DNA of 64,000 bases from Sulfurospirillum halorespirans DSM 13726 (GTDB lineage Bacteria; Campylobacterota; Campylobacteria; Campylobacterales; Sulfurospirillaceae). This document shows, piece by piece, positions 1-8,983 of the stretch. Each line of letters starts with the position of its first letter. The first letter of the stretch is position 1. The notes below the pieces were generated by a model, which saw only the letters and a program-made list of their open reading frames with translations, searched no databases and had not been told where the DNA came from. Position numbers and translations under genes: made by a program. The DNA is taken from the NCBI RefSeq assembly GCF_001723605.1, contig NZ_CP017111.1:62001-126000 (forward strand). The letters run 5' to 3'.

Positions 1-2
1 AA

Positions 3-689
3 AGAAACGATGATTTATCTGGAATAAAAGAATATATAAAACTTTGTTCAAAAGAGAATAAATTAAATAAATGGTCGGTGGTTATTAAAGTAACAGGTAG
101 AGGTAAAGTCTTAAAAGGTAATGTATCAGGCTTACCAATTGATATTCATAAAGCAGAAAGGAAAAGTTCAACTTCTAAGAAATGGCACGACATGCTCAAG
201 AATGAACATATATTTGCGGCTGGTGGTGGATCTTCTAACATTTTAGGTGGTGGTCAAGATATGCAGATACGCCTAAATGATACTCAGATAAAGCAAGCTA
301 ACCAAAAATTTAAAGACCAACTTCGAAAAGATTTAAAGGATAAATATCCAAATATTAGTGATATAACATTAGAAGAAAAAGTGAAACAAACGAGTGTCCC
401 TGAAAAAATATTTAGAAGGATGATGAGTGATGAAGAAGGTATTTTACTTATTTATCTAATGGATTTAGAATCAATTTTTTCAGATGAAAATGGTCATATT
501 GCCGAATTGGATGAATTAAAAAAATCAATAGATATGAATATTCCTCTAATAGGATATGCTATTGGGATACCTAAAATTGATAGTAATATTGGTGGAACAT
601 ATTTAGAAAGTTTATTTCATAAAGATATAGATGAAGAATATAACGAAGATGAAGAATATAACGAGTTAAAAGAGGAACTCGAAGGATGA
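3..689 (+). CDS. Z1-domain-type protein, C-terminal part (5' end outside window)
   Basis: The reading frame is open to the left edge of the window, so this is the tail of a longer protein and the GTG at 78 is not needed as a start. The visible 228 residues have a W-S-V-V segment, a glycine-rich stretch (AAGGG, LGGG) and an acidic end with the pattern LLIYLMDL then PLIGYAIGIP. This resembles the C-termini of Z1-domain proteins, which are superfamily II helicase-like proteins found in restriction-modification neighbourhoods with MutL/MORC-like ATPases. The stop overlaps the next gene by ATGA, so the two are translationally coupled. The family call depends mostly on the neighbours (PD-(D/E)XK protein, AIPR, cytosine methyltransferase). 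The helicase domain itself is not in the window. Confidence 0.55.
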   Translation, partial: RNDDLSGIKEYIKLCSKENKLNKWSVVIKVTGRGKVLKGNVSGLPIDIHKAERKSSTSKKWHDMLKNEHIFAAGGGSSNILGGGQDMQIRLNDTQIKQANQKFKDQLRKDLKDKYPNISDITLEEKVKQTSVPEKIFRRMMSDEEGILLIYLMDLESIFSDENGHIAELDELKKSIDMNIPLIGYAIGIPKIDSNIGGTYLESLFHKDIDEEYNEDEEYNELKEELEG

Positions 690-1666
690 TTCAATCTAAC
701 GAATTGCAAAACATATGGAAAAATATTCAATACTCTGGGAAAAGCGAATTTGAATTTAATCGTATAGACAGTGGTATTTCAATTCCTGAAATGAGTATTG
801 GATTAAACTCTTCGTTGAATAAATGTCTTTTATTGGAGATACCTAAGAACTATAATGTAGATTTCCAAAAATCGATAAAACAAAACTTAACACTGTACTT
901 TTTTAAGGATACAAATTTTATTGTTTTGGAATTAACTGATAAAGCATTTGAAGATTTATTTGATGACTTGATTATTTCAATTTATCAGCATATATATCAA
1001 TTATCAGATGTAGATAAGTATTCTAAAATTTTTATAGCAATGTTTTACAAATGGAGTGAATTTTTTGATGATAAAAAAGTAGAAAAACATTCCTTAGATA
1101 TAATAAAAGGGCTTTATGGTGAGCTTTTTATTTTATATTTATTAATAAAAGAATGTAATTCTTCTCATTTAAATGATATATTGATGTCATGGAAAGGACC
1201 GTACGATAGCGGACATGATTTTGTATTAGAAAATAAAAATATTGAAGTAAAAACGAAAGAAACTATAAAAAATTCTGTAAAAATTTCGAGTGAATATCAG
1301 TTGGAGTATGAATTAAAAAAAGGATTAGAGTTACATGTAATATCTGTTGAAACTAATTCCGAAAATGCTAGATCTTTGAGTAGGTTATTGGATCTTGTCA
1401 AAGATATTATAATCAACAAGATGGGAGATTTTTCAATTATTTTAGCTGCTCTATTGCAAAAAAATATTACCACTCAGAATATACGTATTTATGATAACTT
1501 TCAGTTTGAGGTAATGGAAATCGCAATATACGACTGTTTAGATGAATCGTTTCCAAAGCTTACAAAAAGTAATACGCCAAAGGCAGTAGGGAATATTCAA
1601 TATACTTTATATCTAGATTATTTAAATGATTTTTTAGTTTCAAAAAGGAAATTTTTTGATGAATGA
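686..1666 (+). CDS. PD-(D/E)XK motif protein (DUF4420 family)
   Basis: A 326-residue protein that starts inside the stop of the previous gene, with GAAGG just upstream. The core is GLYGELFIL (Glu146), then W-K-G-P and GHDF (Asp178), then IEVKTK (Glu187, Lys189). This E...D...ExK order is the PD-(D/E)XK nuclease signature and matches the DUF4420 pattern. It is probably the DNA-cleaving or nucleic-acid-binding component of the surrounding restriction-like operon. All candidate catalytic residues are present, so it should be active. The rest of the protein has no recognisable domain. It contains one copy of the palindrome TTACATGTAA (1331-1340) that is common in the core chromosome. Confidence 0.75.
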   Translation: MIQSNELQNIWKNIQYSGKSEFEFNRIDSGISIPEMSIGLNSSLNKCLLLEIPKNYNVDFQKSIKQNLTLYFFKDTNFIVLELTDKAFEDLFDDLIISIYQHIYQLSDVDKYSKIFIAMFYKWSEFFDDKKVEKHSLDIIKGLYGELFILYLLIKECNSSHLNDILMSWKGPYDSGHDFVLENKNIEVKTKETIKNSVKISSEYQLEYELKKGLELHVISVETNSENARSLSRLLDLVKDIIINKMGDFSIILAALLQKNITTQNIRIYDNFQFEVMEIAIYDCLDESFPKLTKSNTPKAVGNIQYTLYLDYLNDFLVSKRKFFDE

Positions 1667-3554
1667 TATTGAAGAACGTTTAAATTTTCGATCAGATTTA
1701 CTGGAAGATTCAAAAGACGAAGATGGCTTTATTGTACAAAGCAATTTGTTATCTCAGGTTCTACCTTCAATGCTAGATGCGAAATTAATTGATTCTGAAG
1801 ATTTTAATGACTCTTACTTTCATGATCAATCGAATGGTCAAAAACTAAATGCGTATAATATAAGTAATTCTGGAGAGCGGTTACAATTATTTATTATTGA
1901 TGAAAGTACTATTGATGAAACATCAAATACAGAGGAATTATTGATTTTGCAAAAAGCTGATTATGACAATCAATTCAAACGTGTTGAGAAGCTGATAAAA
2001 AAAGCTTTTAATAGTCAGTTGTTTAATTCCATCCAAGATTCTGATAAAGCAAAAGTATTAGCCTCAAAACTTGAGTCTCTTGAAGGATTTAATGAAATTG
2101 ATGTTATTGAAATTTTTCTTATATCTTTAACTGTGGCTATTTCAAATCAAGGCAAAACTACACAACCAAGAAGTATCTATTTTCAAGAAGAAAAATGTAA
2201 CAGAGCTTTTAAGAGTAAAGAAGAGGCAAAGAAAAAAGAGGTTTTAATACTCAAGAAGCTTATAGACCTCAATTTTTTGTTCAATGTAATGGTTTCAAAA
2301 GGCTACAGAGAAGTATTGACCATTGATTTTGAAAAGACCTTTAACTATGGCCTTGAGGCTATTAAAGCTGCAGAAAACGAAAGTTTTGTTTCATATCTTT
2401 GTGTATTAAAAGCAGATATTATTGCAGATTTATATAGGCAGTATAGTAGTAGGCTTTTAGAAAAGAATGTTAGATCTTTTCTCGATTTTAGGGGAGTTAA
2501 CAAGGGAATAAAAGAAACTATACGAAAAGAGCCTGAAAAATTTATAGCATATAACAATGGTCTGACCATTACAGCAACAGATATAAAAACGTTTGAGAAT
2601 AAACATAAGTTATATATTGCATCGTTAACTGATTTTCAGATTGTAAACGGTGGGCAGACGACAGCAACAATTTATTTTTCAAAAAAAGATGGACTAGATG
2701 TTAGTAAAGTTTATGTTATGGCGAAGATCAATGTCGCAAAACAGACAAATGAAAAAGATCTCGAACAGCTTATTGATAATATCAGTAAATATTCAAATGC
2801 CCAATCAAAAGTATCAAATGTTGATCTAAAATCAAGAAACTCTCAACTTCTTAAAATTAAAAAATTAAGTGAAAGTATATTGACTCCAAAAAGTAGAAAA
2901 TGGTTTTTTGAAAGATCCAAGGGCGAATTTAATACTCTTTTGAGAAAGGAACGAAGCAATAAAAATAAGATTTTAAAAGATTTCCCTAGTGAAAGAAGAT
3001 TTACTAAAGAACAACTTGGAAAATATTATTGCGCATGGGGTGAAGAGCCTTACTTAGTGAAAAAAGGTGGAGAACGAATTTTTAGAAATTTTATAGAGCA
3101 CCTTAGCCCTGATGAAGATAATGGAAAGAAACCACCAACCATAGATAGAGATTATTATGAAGCTTTAATAGCAAAGGTTATTTTATTTAAAGAAATGGAG
3201 CTAATTTATGGAACAAGAAATAGCGCTATTGGTCAAATCAGATCAGCTGTAATTCCATATTCTTTATCGGTTCTTTATATCTATACTGATACGCACAAGA
3301 ATTACTTTAATTTTCAAAAAATATGGAAAGATGAAGGCGTGGATGAAAATCTATCTGTCTTTTTGTGGAATTTAATGAAATTAGTAAATGCTCTAATTAA
3401 GAAGTATTCATTAAGTGACGACTTAGGTGAATATTCAAAAAGAATAGAGTTATGGAATAGTATAAAACATTGTCAAGAGATTGATTTTTTTATGTCAGAA
3501 GATAAGAATAAAATACTTATGTCGAAATATATAATACAAGATAAAAGAGGATAG
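1659..3554 (+). CDS. AIPR family (abortive infection phage resistance) protein
   Basis: A protein of about 631 residues. The ATG at 1659 is preferred over TTG 1656 because AAGGAA ends 8 bases upstream. The AIPR hallmarks are present: N-V-R-S-F-L near residue 271, E-P-E-K-F-x-A-Y-N-N-G-L near 292-303, and IVNGGQTTATIY near 329-340. Family members occur with Z1, PD-(D/E)XK and methyltransferase genes and were first linked to lactococcal abortive infection. The biochemical role is not settled in general. The gene overlaps its upstream neighbour by 8 bases, and the downstream gene begins in its stop codon (TAGTG), so all four plus-strand genes form one operon. Confidence 0.8.
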   Translation: MNDIEERLNFRSDLLEDSKDEDGFIVQSNLLSQVLPSMLDAKLIDSEDFNDSYFHDQSNGQKLNAYNISNSGERLQLFIIDESTIDETSNTEELLILQKADYDNQFKRVEKLIKKAFNSQLFNSIQDSDKAKVLASKLESLEGFNEIDVIEIFLISLTVAISNQGKTTQPRSIYFQEEKCNRAFKSKEEAKKKEVLILKKLIDLNFLFNVMVSKGYREVLTIDFEKTFNYGLEAIKAAENESFVSYLCVLKADIIADLYRQYSSRLLEKNVRSFLDFRGVNKGIKETIRKEPEKFIAYNNGLTITATDIKTFENKHKLYIASLTDFQIVNGGQTTATIYFSKKDGLDVSKVYVMAKINVAKQTNEKDLEQLIDNISKYSNAQSKVSNVDLKSRNSQLLKIKKLSESILTPKSRKWFFERSKGEFNTLLRKERSNKNKILKDFPSERRFTKEQLGKYYCAWGEEPYLVKKGGERIFRNFIEHLSPDEDNGKKPPTIDRDYYEALIAKVILFKEMELIYGTRNSAIGQIRSAVIPYSLSVLYIYTDTHKNYFNFQKIWKDEGVDENLSVFLWNLMKLVNALIKKYSLSDDLGEYSKRIELWNSIKHCQEIDFFMSEDKNKILMSKYIIQDKRG

Positions 3555-4057
3555 TGGATAATTGTATGAATTTAGAAACACTTAGGCATTCGGAAATTAT
3601 TGAGATTTATAGCAAATGCATACAAGAATTAAAAAAGAGAAATATCATTCGAACAAAGAATATCACTGGTGAAATAGGTGAATATATCGCTTTAGATTTT
3701 TATAATAATAATCCTAAACTACCAAACCTTCAATTTGCACCACCCAGTACAGAAAATATTGATGCAATTAGTAGGAAGGGTGAGCGTTATTCTATTAAAA
3801 CAGTGACTAATTATGGCTCAACGGGAGTTTTTTATGGGTTACCATCTCAAGGATCTCTTGAAATACCTATGCAGAAATTCGAATACGTAATTATTGTAAA
3901 ATTAAACGATAATTTTGAATTAGAATGTATTTTGGAATTAACTTGGAATGATTTTTTGGAAAATAAAAAATGGCATAGTCGTATGCAAGCTTGGAATTTA
4001 ACATACTCTAAAAAATTAAAAGAAAAAGCAAAATGTATTTACGAGAAAGTATTATAA
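3554..4057 (+). CDS. DUF6998-like, restriction-endonuclease-like protein
   Basis: A 167-residue protein, either from the GTG overlapping the AIPR stop or from ATG 3566. The middle reads R-T-K-N-I-T-G-E-I-G-E-Y (Glu40/Glu43), then N-I-D-A (Asp70), then R-Y-S-I-K-T (Lys82). This spacing is compatible with a small PD-(D/E)XK fold and resembles DUF6998 proteins, in which a short N-terminal helix pair precedes GEYGEY-like and YxIK motifs. As last gene of the defence operon it would supply a second nuclease-like subunit. The only acidic-x-Lys element is I-K, so the catalytic triad is uncertain. The gene converges on the methyltransferase with 21 bases between. Confidence 0.55.
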   Translation: MDNCMNLETLRHSEIIEIYSKCIQELKKRNIIRTKNITGEIGEYIALDFYNNNPKLPNLQFAPPSTENIDAISRKGERYSIKTVTNYGSTGVFYGLPSQGSLEIPMQKFEYVIIVKLNDNFELECILELTWNDFLENKKWHSRMQAWNLTYSKKLKEKAKCIYEKVL

Positions 4058-4078
4058 GTAATCTTGTATAAATGTATT

Positions 4079-5344
4079 CTATAAATTATCAATTAACTTT
4101 TTTATTGTTTTTGCAATCTGTTCTGCCATTTTAGGCGGTACAGCGTTTCCTATTTGCCTAAAAGCTGATGTTCTAGGCCCTTCAAAATAGAAATCGTCAG
4201 GAAAACTTTGCAACCTAGCTGCTTCTCTTATTGATAAAGAGCGTAATTGTTGAATATCTGGATGAATATAATAGTGTCCATCCATTGCCATATGGGCAAG
4301 AATAGTATGAGATGCTTTTTCATCAGCTTTAATTACGTTGAATCTATTTGTAAATGATTCAGTGTTCTTATGGGTAATAAGTTCAGGCCTTCTACTTGCT
4401 AATTCTTTATAGCAAAGTCTTTTTTTATAGAGATTCCATGCTAATATAGCTTCTTTGTATATTTCTCGATCTCGTTCATTATGAGGTCTTGTTTCATGTT
4501 GCGTTAATATATTAAAATTCTTTTCTCGTATATTCGCTTTTATTAAATAAGCATTCGTATTCTGAATGTATTCATTTTTACCCTCTATTCGTGTTCCTGG
4601 AGTTGTTGATGGTAGATCTTTTAAAAGGTCATTGACTAAATATTTATCAATATTAATTTTTTCAAAATCAGGATATTGATACTGCATATTTTTCTTTTTT
4701 TCCCAGCCCACAATAATGATTCTTCTGCGATTTTGTAATACTCCGAAGTCAGATGCAATGAGTTCTTGGGGTTCTTCAATATGATATCCAGCTTTATCGA
4801 TAGCAGTTTTTAGATCTTTAAAGTACTGCCCATCTCCAGCACTTCTTAAACCAGGAACATTTTCAAAAATAAACATTTTAGGCTTAAAAGTAGTTAGAAA
4901 TTTGACATAATATTTATACAAAAAATTTCTTGGATCAGCACTAACAGATTCCTTCATTCTAGCTCTTCCTATGATAGAATATGCTTGACATGGAGGGCCT
5001 CCAATAATAACATCAACATGTTGCAAATTTTTATTTTTGAGATTTGCTTTAATACGCGAAGTTATTTCAGGAAAAGTTGATTCTGAAATTTCTTTATTTA
5101 TTACATCATCGGAATGTAAAACATTCGCTTTATCCCACAGAGTTTCTGTTGATATTTTTTTTAAAAGGTAATCGTAATAGATATTGAGTTTTCCTTGTTG
5201 TTTTAAATTCCAATATGCAGTTCTAGTTTTTAATGTTTTGCATGCATAAGGATCCAATTCAACATGTCCTACGAAGGTAGCATTAGCTCGAAAAAAGCCT
5301 TCAGATAGGCCTCCAGCACCTGAAAATAAATCTAGAACAACCAC
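4079..5344 (-). CDS. dcm: DNA (cytosine-5-)-methyltransferase
   Basis: A 421-residue C5-cytosine methyltransferase starting at a GTG with AGAGG upstream. Motif I is VVLDLFSGAGGLSEGF at the N-terminus. Motif IV is GGPPCQ, with the catalytic Cys near residue 119 followed by the SIIGRAR loop. Motif VI is F-E-N-V-P-G near 160, motif VIII is QNRRR near 204, and motifs IX-X are ARLQSFPDDF and QIGNAVPP near the C-terminus. The target-recognition region lies around 225-340, and its specificity cannot be read. It faces the Z1/DUF4420/AIPR operon convergently and is presumably the self-marking enzyme for it. All catalytic motifs look intact. Confidence 0.93.
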   Translation of the reverse strand: MVVLDLFSGAGGLSEGFFRANATFVGHVELDPYACKTLKTRTAYWNLKQQGKLNIYYDYLLKKISTETLWDKANVLHSDDVINKEISESTFPEITSRIKANLKNKNLQHVDVIIGGPPCQAYSIIGRARMKESVSADPRNFLYKYYVKFLTTFKPKMFIFENVPGLRSAGDGQYFKDLKTAIDKAGYHIEEPQELIASDFGVLQNRRRIIIVGWEKKKNMQYQYPDFEKINIDKYLVNDLLKDLPSTTPGTRIEGKNEYIQNTNAYLIKANIREKNFNILTQHETRPHNERDREIYKEAILAWNLYKKRLCYKELASRRPELITHKNTESFTNRFNVIKADEKASHTILAHMAMDGHYYIHPDIQQLRSLSIREAARLQSFPDDFYFEGPRTSAFRQIGNAVPPKMAEQIAKTIKKLIDNL

Positions 5345-5440
5345 TTTGACCTCTTATATTTAGTTAGAACTGGATTATAACAGGGCTAATCTTAAGTATC
5401 GCCATGGTAGCATTATTAAAACTACCTTAAGGGTTAATAA

Positions 5441-5680
5441 ATGCTCGATTGCCCAATATGCTCATGGCCGTTAAAAGCCGGTAAAAAAATGGTTTATTGT
5501 TATGATGATAGTTGTGGATTTCATATCAATTACGCTCAAGAAGATCTGCTCAGAGATATAACCAAAAAAGAGGTAGAAGATCTGCTCATGGGTAAAACGA
5601 TCGAGGGATTAATTCACTTGGATATTGATTCTCCCAATTTCATTGCTTCAAAGGTCACTAAACTTGAACCGTACACGTAA
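5441..5680 (+). CDS. small zinc-ribbon protein, topoisomerase C-terminal-repeat-like
   Basis: A 79-residue protein with AAGGG 9 bases before the ATG. It has CPIC then C-Y-D-D-S-C-G-F, four cysteines of a small zinc ribbon, followed by I-T-K-K-E-V-E-D-L-L-M-G-K-T-I-x-G-L. That order resembles the C-terminal repeat of bacterial type IA topoisomerases, but here it is free-standing. Its last codons overlap the decayed start of a fic gene (TTG at 5664). The same overlap is kept at 9041-9106/9084, so zinc ribbon and fic were ancestrally one bicistron. It may therefore be a partner of Fic. Function unknown. Confidence 0.6.
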   Translation: MLDCPICSWPLKAGKKMVYCYDDSCGFHINYAQEDLLRDITKKEVEDLLMGKTIEGLIHLDIDSPNFIASKVTKLEPYT

Positions 5681-5800
5681 AAATGATTGCATTAAAATCC
5701 TCAATGAGTACTAAGATAAATTAATCCCAAATCAGTATCGTAATATTGAAAAAACAATTAGCTCTTGTGGCATAGATGAAATGCATTGTGATTATAAGTT
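5664..5800 (+). pseudogene. decayed 5' fragment of a second fic gene
   Basis: Read from TTG 5664, the sequence aligns codon by codon with the first 40 codons of the intact fic gene at 9084. It keeps NDCIKILNEY, then DKLIPNQYRNIEKTI, where the intact gene has DDCLKLLNKY and GKLISDQYRNIEATI. The codon corresponding to Gln17 is TAA at 5712-5714. The match fades after about 5800, where the convergent STAND gene ends at 5867. The fragment shows that a zinc-ribbon/fic pair once stood here. Nothing else is recognisable between 5800 and 5866. Confidence 0.75.
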
Positions 5801-5866
5801 TGTACTAATATAGTTAATGCTTTTTTATAGCATTTTATAATTTCAAGAAAAAGCATAGATTATAAA

Positions 5867-8449
5867 TTAATTTATCCCACAGCATTTTTTATATTTTTTA
5901 CCACTCCCGCAAGAGCAAGCATCATTCCGCCCTATTTTCTTTATATTGTTTTGTATCATTAATGAATGTGTATAGTGTATATTTTCTTGAGTTTGAATAG
6001 TATAAATATGGTTTGGGCCTAGTGTTGCATTCAAAATATTGAATGATTTAGTTAAATATTCAATTGATTCATTATATTCCCCGATATCGGCATTATATAC
6101 ACCCATTGTATTATAAGACATGGCAGTATCCAATGCATATGCCCCTTGTTGTATTTCTCGTATATTCATTGCTTTTTTAATCAAAGGGTATGCTTTTGAA
6201 TATTTTTTTGTATATCTATATAATTCACCTAAATTATTATACACAGAGGCTGTATCAATATGTTCTTCTCCCAAAGTTATTTCATATCTGTTCATAGCTT
6301 CTATGTAGAAAGGCAATGCTTTTTCTCTTTGATCCATTTTTGCATATATAAAACCTAAATCATTATAACTTTGCGCAATTAGAGGATTATCATCTTTAAA
6401 AAATTTCTTTCTTGAATTTAATGCTTTTTTAAAAAAATCTAATGCTTTATCATATTGTTGTTTTATTTGATAAGCTTCTGCAATGCCTTTATAGACAAAA
6501 CTTTCTTTAGGATTACTTTCGTACAATTCCATAATTTTCAATGCTTTAGAAAAATACTCAAAAGACTTATCGATCTGTCCAAAAGTTTTATATAGATGTC
6601 CTCTATTAGAATATTGTCCTGCTAACGCTAAAGAGTTTTCATCTAAATATTGTTCAGATATTAAAATAGATTCTTCCATATATTTCATTGCATTTGCATA
6701 ATCGCCAAGTCTTCTATATATTTCACCTAGTGAAGAGTAAACTTCTGCTGTATGCATTTTATGCAAATCATTTATCTCATTTGATATTTCTAGAGCTCTA
6801 TGGAAAACTTCTAAGGATAAGTTGATGTTACCTAGATGCAAATATACATTTCCAATTCGTTGAAAAAATATAAACACTTCTTGATTATATATATTTAGTA
6901 CTTTCAAAAACTTATATAATGATTCAAAAAATATTAATCTATTTTTGTGATCTAAACTGACTTCTATCTCTACACTGTGTTGAAGAATTAAATTATAAAA
7001 AGTTAGAGGTATTTTTATGTCTTCAAAGCTTGGTGTATGCGATGAAAACAAATACTCTTTATTAATTTGATGTAATTTATATCCCTTGAAAGATCCGTCA
7101 TTATATTTAATTAACCAACCTTTTTCAGATAAATAATTTAACATATCTTCAAAATCTGTTTCATCTTCTTTCTGCAAAATGAGTTTCAAATCTCGAAAAA
7201 GTATAAATGCTGAAGGGAAAATAGATATTTGTTTTAAAGCTAGGATCTCCTCATTCTCTAAACCATCAATAGTAAACAACTCATCTAAAAGCTTTTTAAA
7301 GCTTTCTTTTCTATTCATTTTAATTTTTGAAAACTCTCCATTTTGAAAATATTCTAGTATTTTTTCTGGAGTCAATGAATCTTTATTGGATAGAGTTTTA
7401 GCAATTTTTTCTATAAAAAAAGTATGATTATCTAAATAATTTAAAATTTGCTCCAACAAAGTATCTTCAATTTTATAAATTGAATTAAATAAATTTTTTG
7501 CATCATCAAGACTCATCACACTTAATTCGAAGCATTCGATTGTATCTATTGTTTCTCTAGATGTAAGCAGTAAAGTAAATCCATAGTCTTTTAATGATAA
7601 TAAAATATTAATACTATTAATATCTAAAATATTATCAATTACAAAAAGCTTTCTACCGTTTAATTTTCTAAGGGCAACTATAGCTTCTTTCAATATATCA
7701 GGCTCAATTTCAGATTTCAAATTCAAAATCAATTTAAGATCGGAGATCATGCTGGATATATCGTCAAATAAACCATAATAATCGTATGAATCTTTATTTT
7801 GAGTTACATAGTGATTTGCAAGTGATGATTTACCTATACCTCCGATACCATTAATTAATAATGTTTTGTTGGTTTTTAATATACTATCAATCTTTTTGAG
7901 TTCATTTTCTCGTCCAATGAATCCCGTTGTTTGACTTGAAGATTTGATACTTAGTTGTTTAGGGATAAAACTATCTAAATTTTTTGCGATCTCCGGATAA
8001 TATTTTGAGAAAAAATCTCTATTATCTTTATTATAGAAATCATTCAAGTATGATTCTATAGTTTCCCAACCCCAATATTCTACAATAATCTTTTCTGATG
8101 ATAATTTTTTTGCTTCATCCTGGATCACTGCTGATTGTTTATGCGTAGAAAAAAATAGATATTTACATTCTCTATTCTGGCAAGATTCTTGCATTTTTGT
8201 CTTGGCTTTATTCAATTCATTATTTATCTCTTCTATAATTATCTGATCTTTGATCGTTTCTTTGCTTTTATGTTTGGATTGAAAATAAATATCACCACTC
8301 GTACTATGCCCATCGATCCCAAATTGTGATTGACCTTTTTTGCCATACAACTGAAAAGTAAAAGCTGGATATAGTAGTTTTACAAAATCTCGAGAAAAAT
8401 TTTCAAATTGAATTTCATCTTTTATTATATTAAATCGATATCTTTCCAT
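5867..8449 (-). CDS. STAND NTPase: nuclease-like N-terminus, NB-ARC, TPR array, SEC-C tail
   Basis: An 860-residue protein. Residues 1-150 look like a Mrr/PD-(D/E)XK-type domain (G-I-D-G with Asp46, then I-Y-F-Q-S-K with Gln57 and Lys59). FIGRENEL at 177-184 opens an NB-ARC NTPase with Walker A GIGGIGKSS (201-209), Walker B KLFVIDNI (267-274) and LLLTSRE (293-299). A winged-helix-like segment follows near 430-480, then about 300 residues of TPRs of the kinesin-light-chain type (repeated YxxLGxxY and Y-x-x-A patterns). The last 21 residues are a SEC-C zinc motif with C-x-C and C-C (Cys845, 847, 856, 857). The layout of effector, NTPase switch and repeat sensor is that of prokaryotic NLR-like antiphage proteins. 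The role is inferred from architecture and island context. Confidence 0.85.
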   Translation of the reverse strand: MERYRFNIIKDEIQFENFSRDFVKLLYPAFTFQLYGKKGQSQFGIDGHSTSGDIYFQSKHKSKETIKDQIIIEEINNELNKAKTKMQESCQNRECKYLFFSTHKQSAVIQDEAKKLSSEKIIVEYWGWETIESYLNDFYNKDNRDFFSKYYPEIAKNLDSFIPKQLSIKSSSQTTGFIGRENELKKIDSILKTNKTLLINGIGGIGKSSLANHYVTQNKDSYDYYGLFDDISSMISDLKLILNLKSEIEPDILKEAIVALRKLNGRKLFVIDNILDINSINILLSLKDYGFTLLLTSRETIDTIECFELSVMSLDDAKNLFNSIYKIEDTLLEQILNYLDNHTFFIEKIAKTLSNKDSLTPEKILEYFQNGEFSKIKMNRKESFKKLLDELFTIDGLENEEILALKQISIFPSAFILFRDLKLILQKEDETDFEDMLNYLSEKGWLIKYNDGSFKGYKLHQINKEYLFSSHTPSFEDIKIPLTFYNLILQHSVEIEVSLDHKNRLIFFESLYKFLKVLNIYNQEVFIFFQRIGNVYLHLGNINLSLEVFHRALEISNEINDLHKMHTAEVYSSLGEIYRRLGDYANAMKYMEESILISEQYLDENSLALAGQYSNRGHLYKTFGQIDKSFEYFSKALKIMELYESNPKESFVYKGIAEAYQIKQQYDKALDFFKKALNSRKKFFKDDNPLIAQSYNDLGFIYAKMDQREKALPFYIEAMNRYEITLGEEHIDTASVYNNLGELYRYTKKYSKAYPLIKKAMNIREIQQGAYALDTAMSYNTMGVYNADIGEYNESIEYLTKSFNILNATLGPNHIYTIQTQENIHYTHSLMIQNNIKKIGRNDACSCGSGKKYKKCCGIN

Positions 8450-8565
8450 TTAATGCTTCCTGCAAATATAAGCTTTTGATGTTTATTGTATTCTTATTTT
8501 TATTATTTTATCAAGTAACTCTCTATAAATCTGCTCATTTATAATGCTCAAATGGAGACTTTTAG

Positions 8566-8682
8566 GGCGTCTTTTTTTGGGATACCCTCAAAACATTAGA
8601 CGCTCTTGAAGAAAATTACTTTAAAAACTTAACAGATAATAATTATGATAAAATTTATTTTGATACTAGTTACATGCAATAA
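8566..8682 (+). other. possible coding remnant between STAND gene and 8714 gene
   Basis: The 264 bases between the divergent STAND gene and the 8714 gene should hold the promoters of both. One frame after a TAG at 8563 reads 38 residues with protein-like composition (W-D-T-L-K-T-L-D-A-L-E-E-N-Y-F) and ends at TAA 8680. It has no start codon or ribosome site. It could be a decayed gene end or chance. Confidence 0.25.
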
Positions 8683-8713
8683 AATATTTTGAAATTATAA
8701 AGAAAGGTTTGAT

Positions 8714-8983
8714 ATGAATATAGTATATACAATTAATATTAAAGATGATAGTAATTATGAAATAATAATGACAGAAAAAAGTATTGAAGAATTTTGCGAT
8801 TTACCTATAAATGGTCAACTCCAATTAGGAAATTATAGAGTAACGAGGAGTGGCGATCAGATATCGTTTAATTATGGTAGCCAAGAGGGAACAATTTTAC
8901 CCTCAGGCACATATGGCGAAATTTGTAAAAAATTGCAAGAAGGTATAAAAAATTATAAACAAAATGAAAAAATTAATATTTAA
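8714..8983 (+). CDS. hypothetical protein, 89 aa
   Basis: A small acidic/polar protein with AGAAAGG 8 bases upstream of its ATG. It starts MNIVYTINIKDD, includes LPINGQLQLGNYRVTRSGDQ and ends lysine-rich. There is no signal peptide, membrane segment or cysteine. The alternating pattern suggests a small beta-rich fold. It stands alone, divergent from the STAND gene and before the fic module, inside the segment bracketed by the two zinc-ribbon/fic copies. I do not recognise a family. Confidence 0.5.
   Translation: MNIVYTINIKDDSNYEIIMTEKSIEEFCDLPINGQLQLGNYRVTRSGDQISFNYGSQEGTILPSGTYGEICKKLQEGIKNYKQNEKINI

Noticed and set aside
1-5344. BREX, DISARM or Dnd system
   Set aside because: No PglZ, PglX, DrmA/B or Dnd genes are seen. 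The methyltransferase is a C5-cytosine enzyme, and AIPR with DUF4420 points to the Z1/MORC-type neighbourhood.
5441-5680. Remnant of a complete topoisomerase gene
   Set aside because: The small ORF has its own ribosome site and start, and no other topoisomerase motif is found in the flanking sequence, so it reads as a free-standing zinc ribbon.
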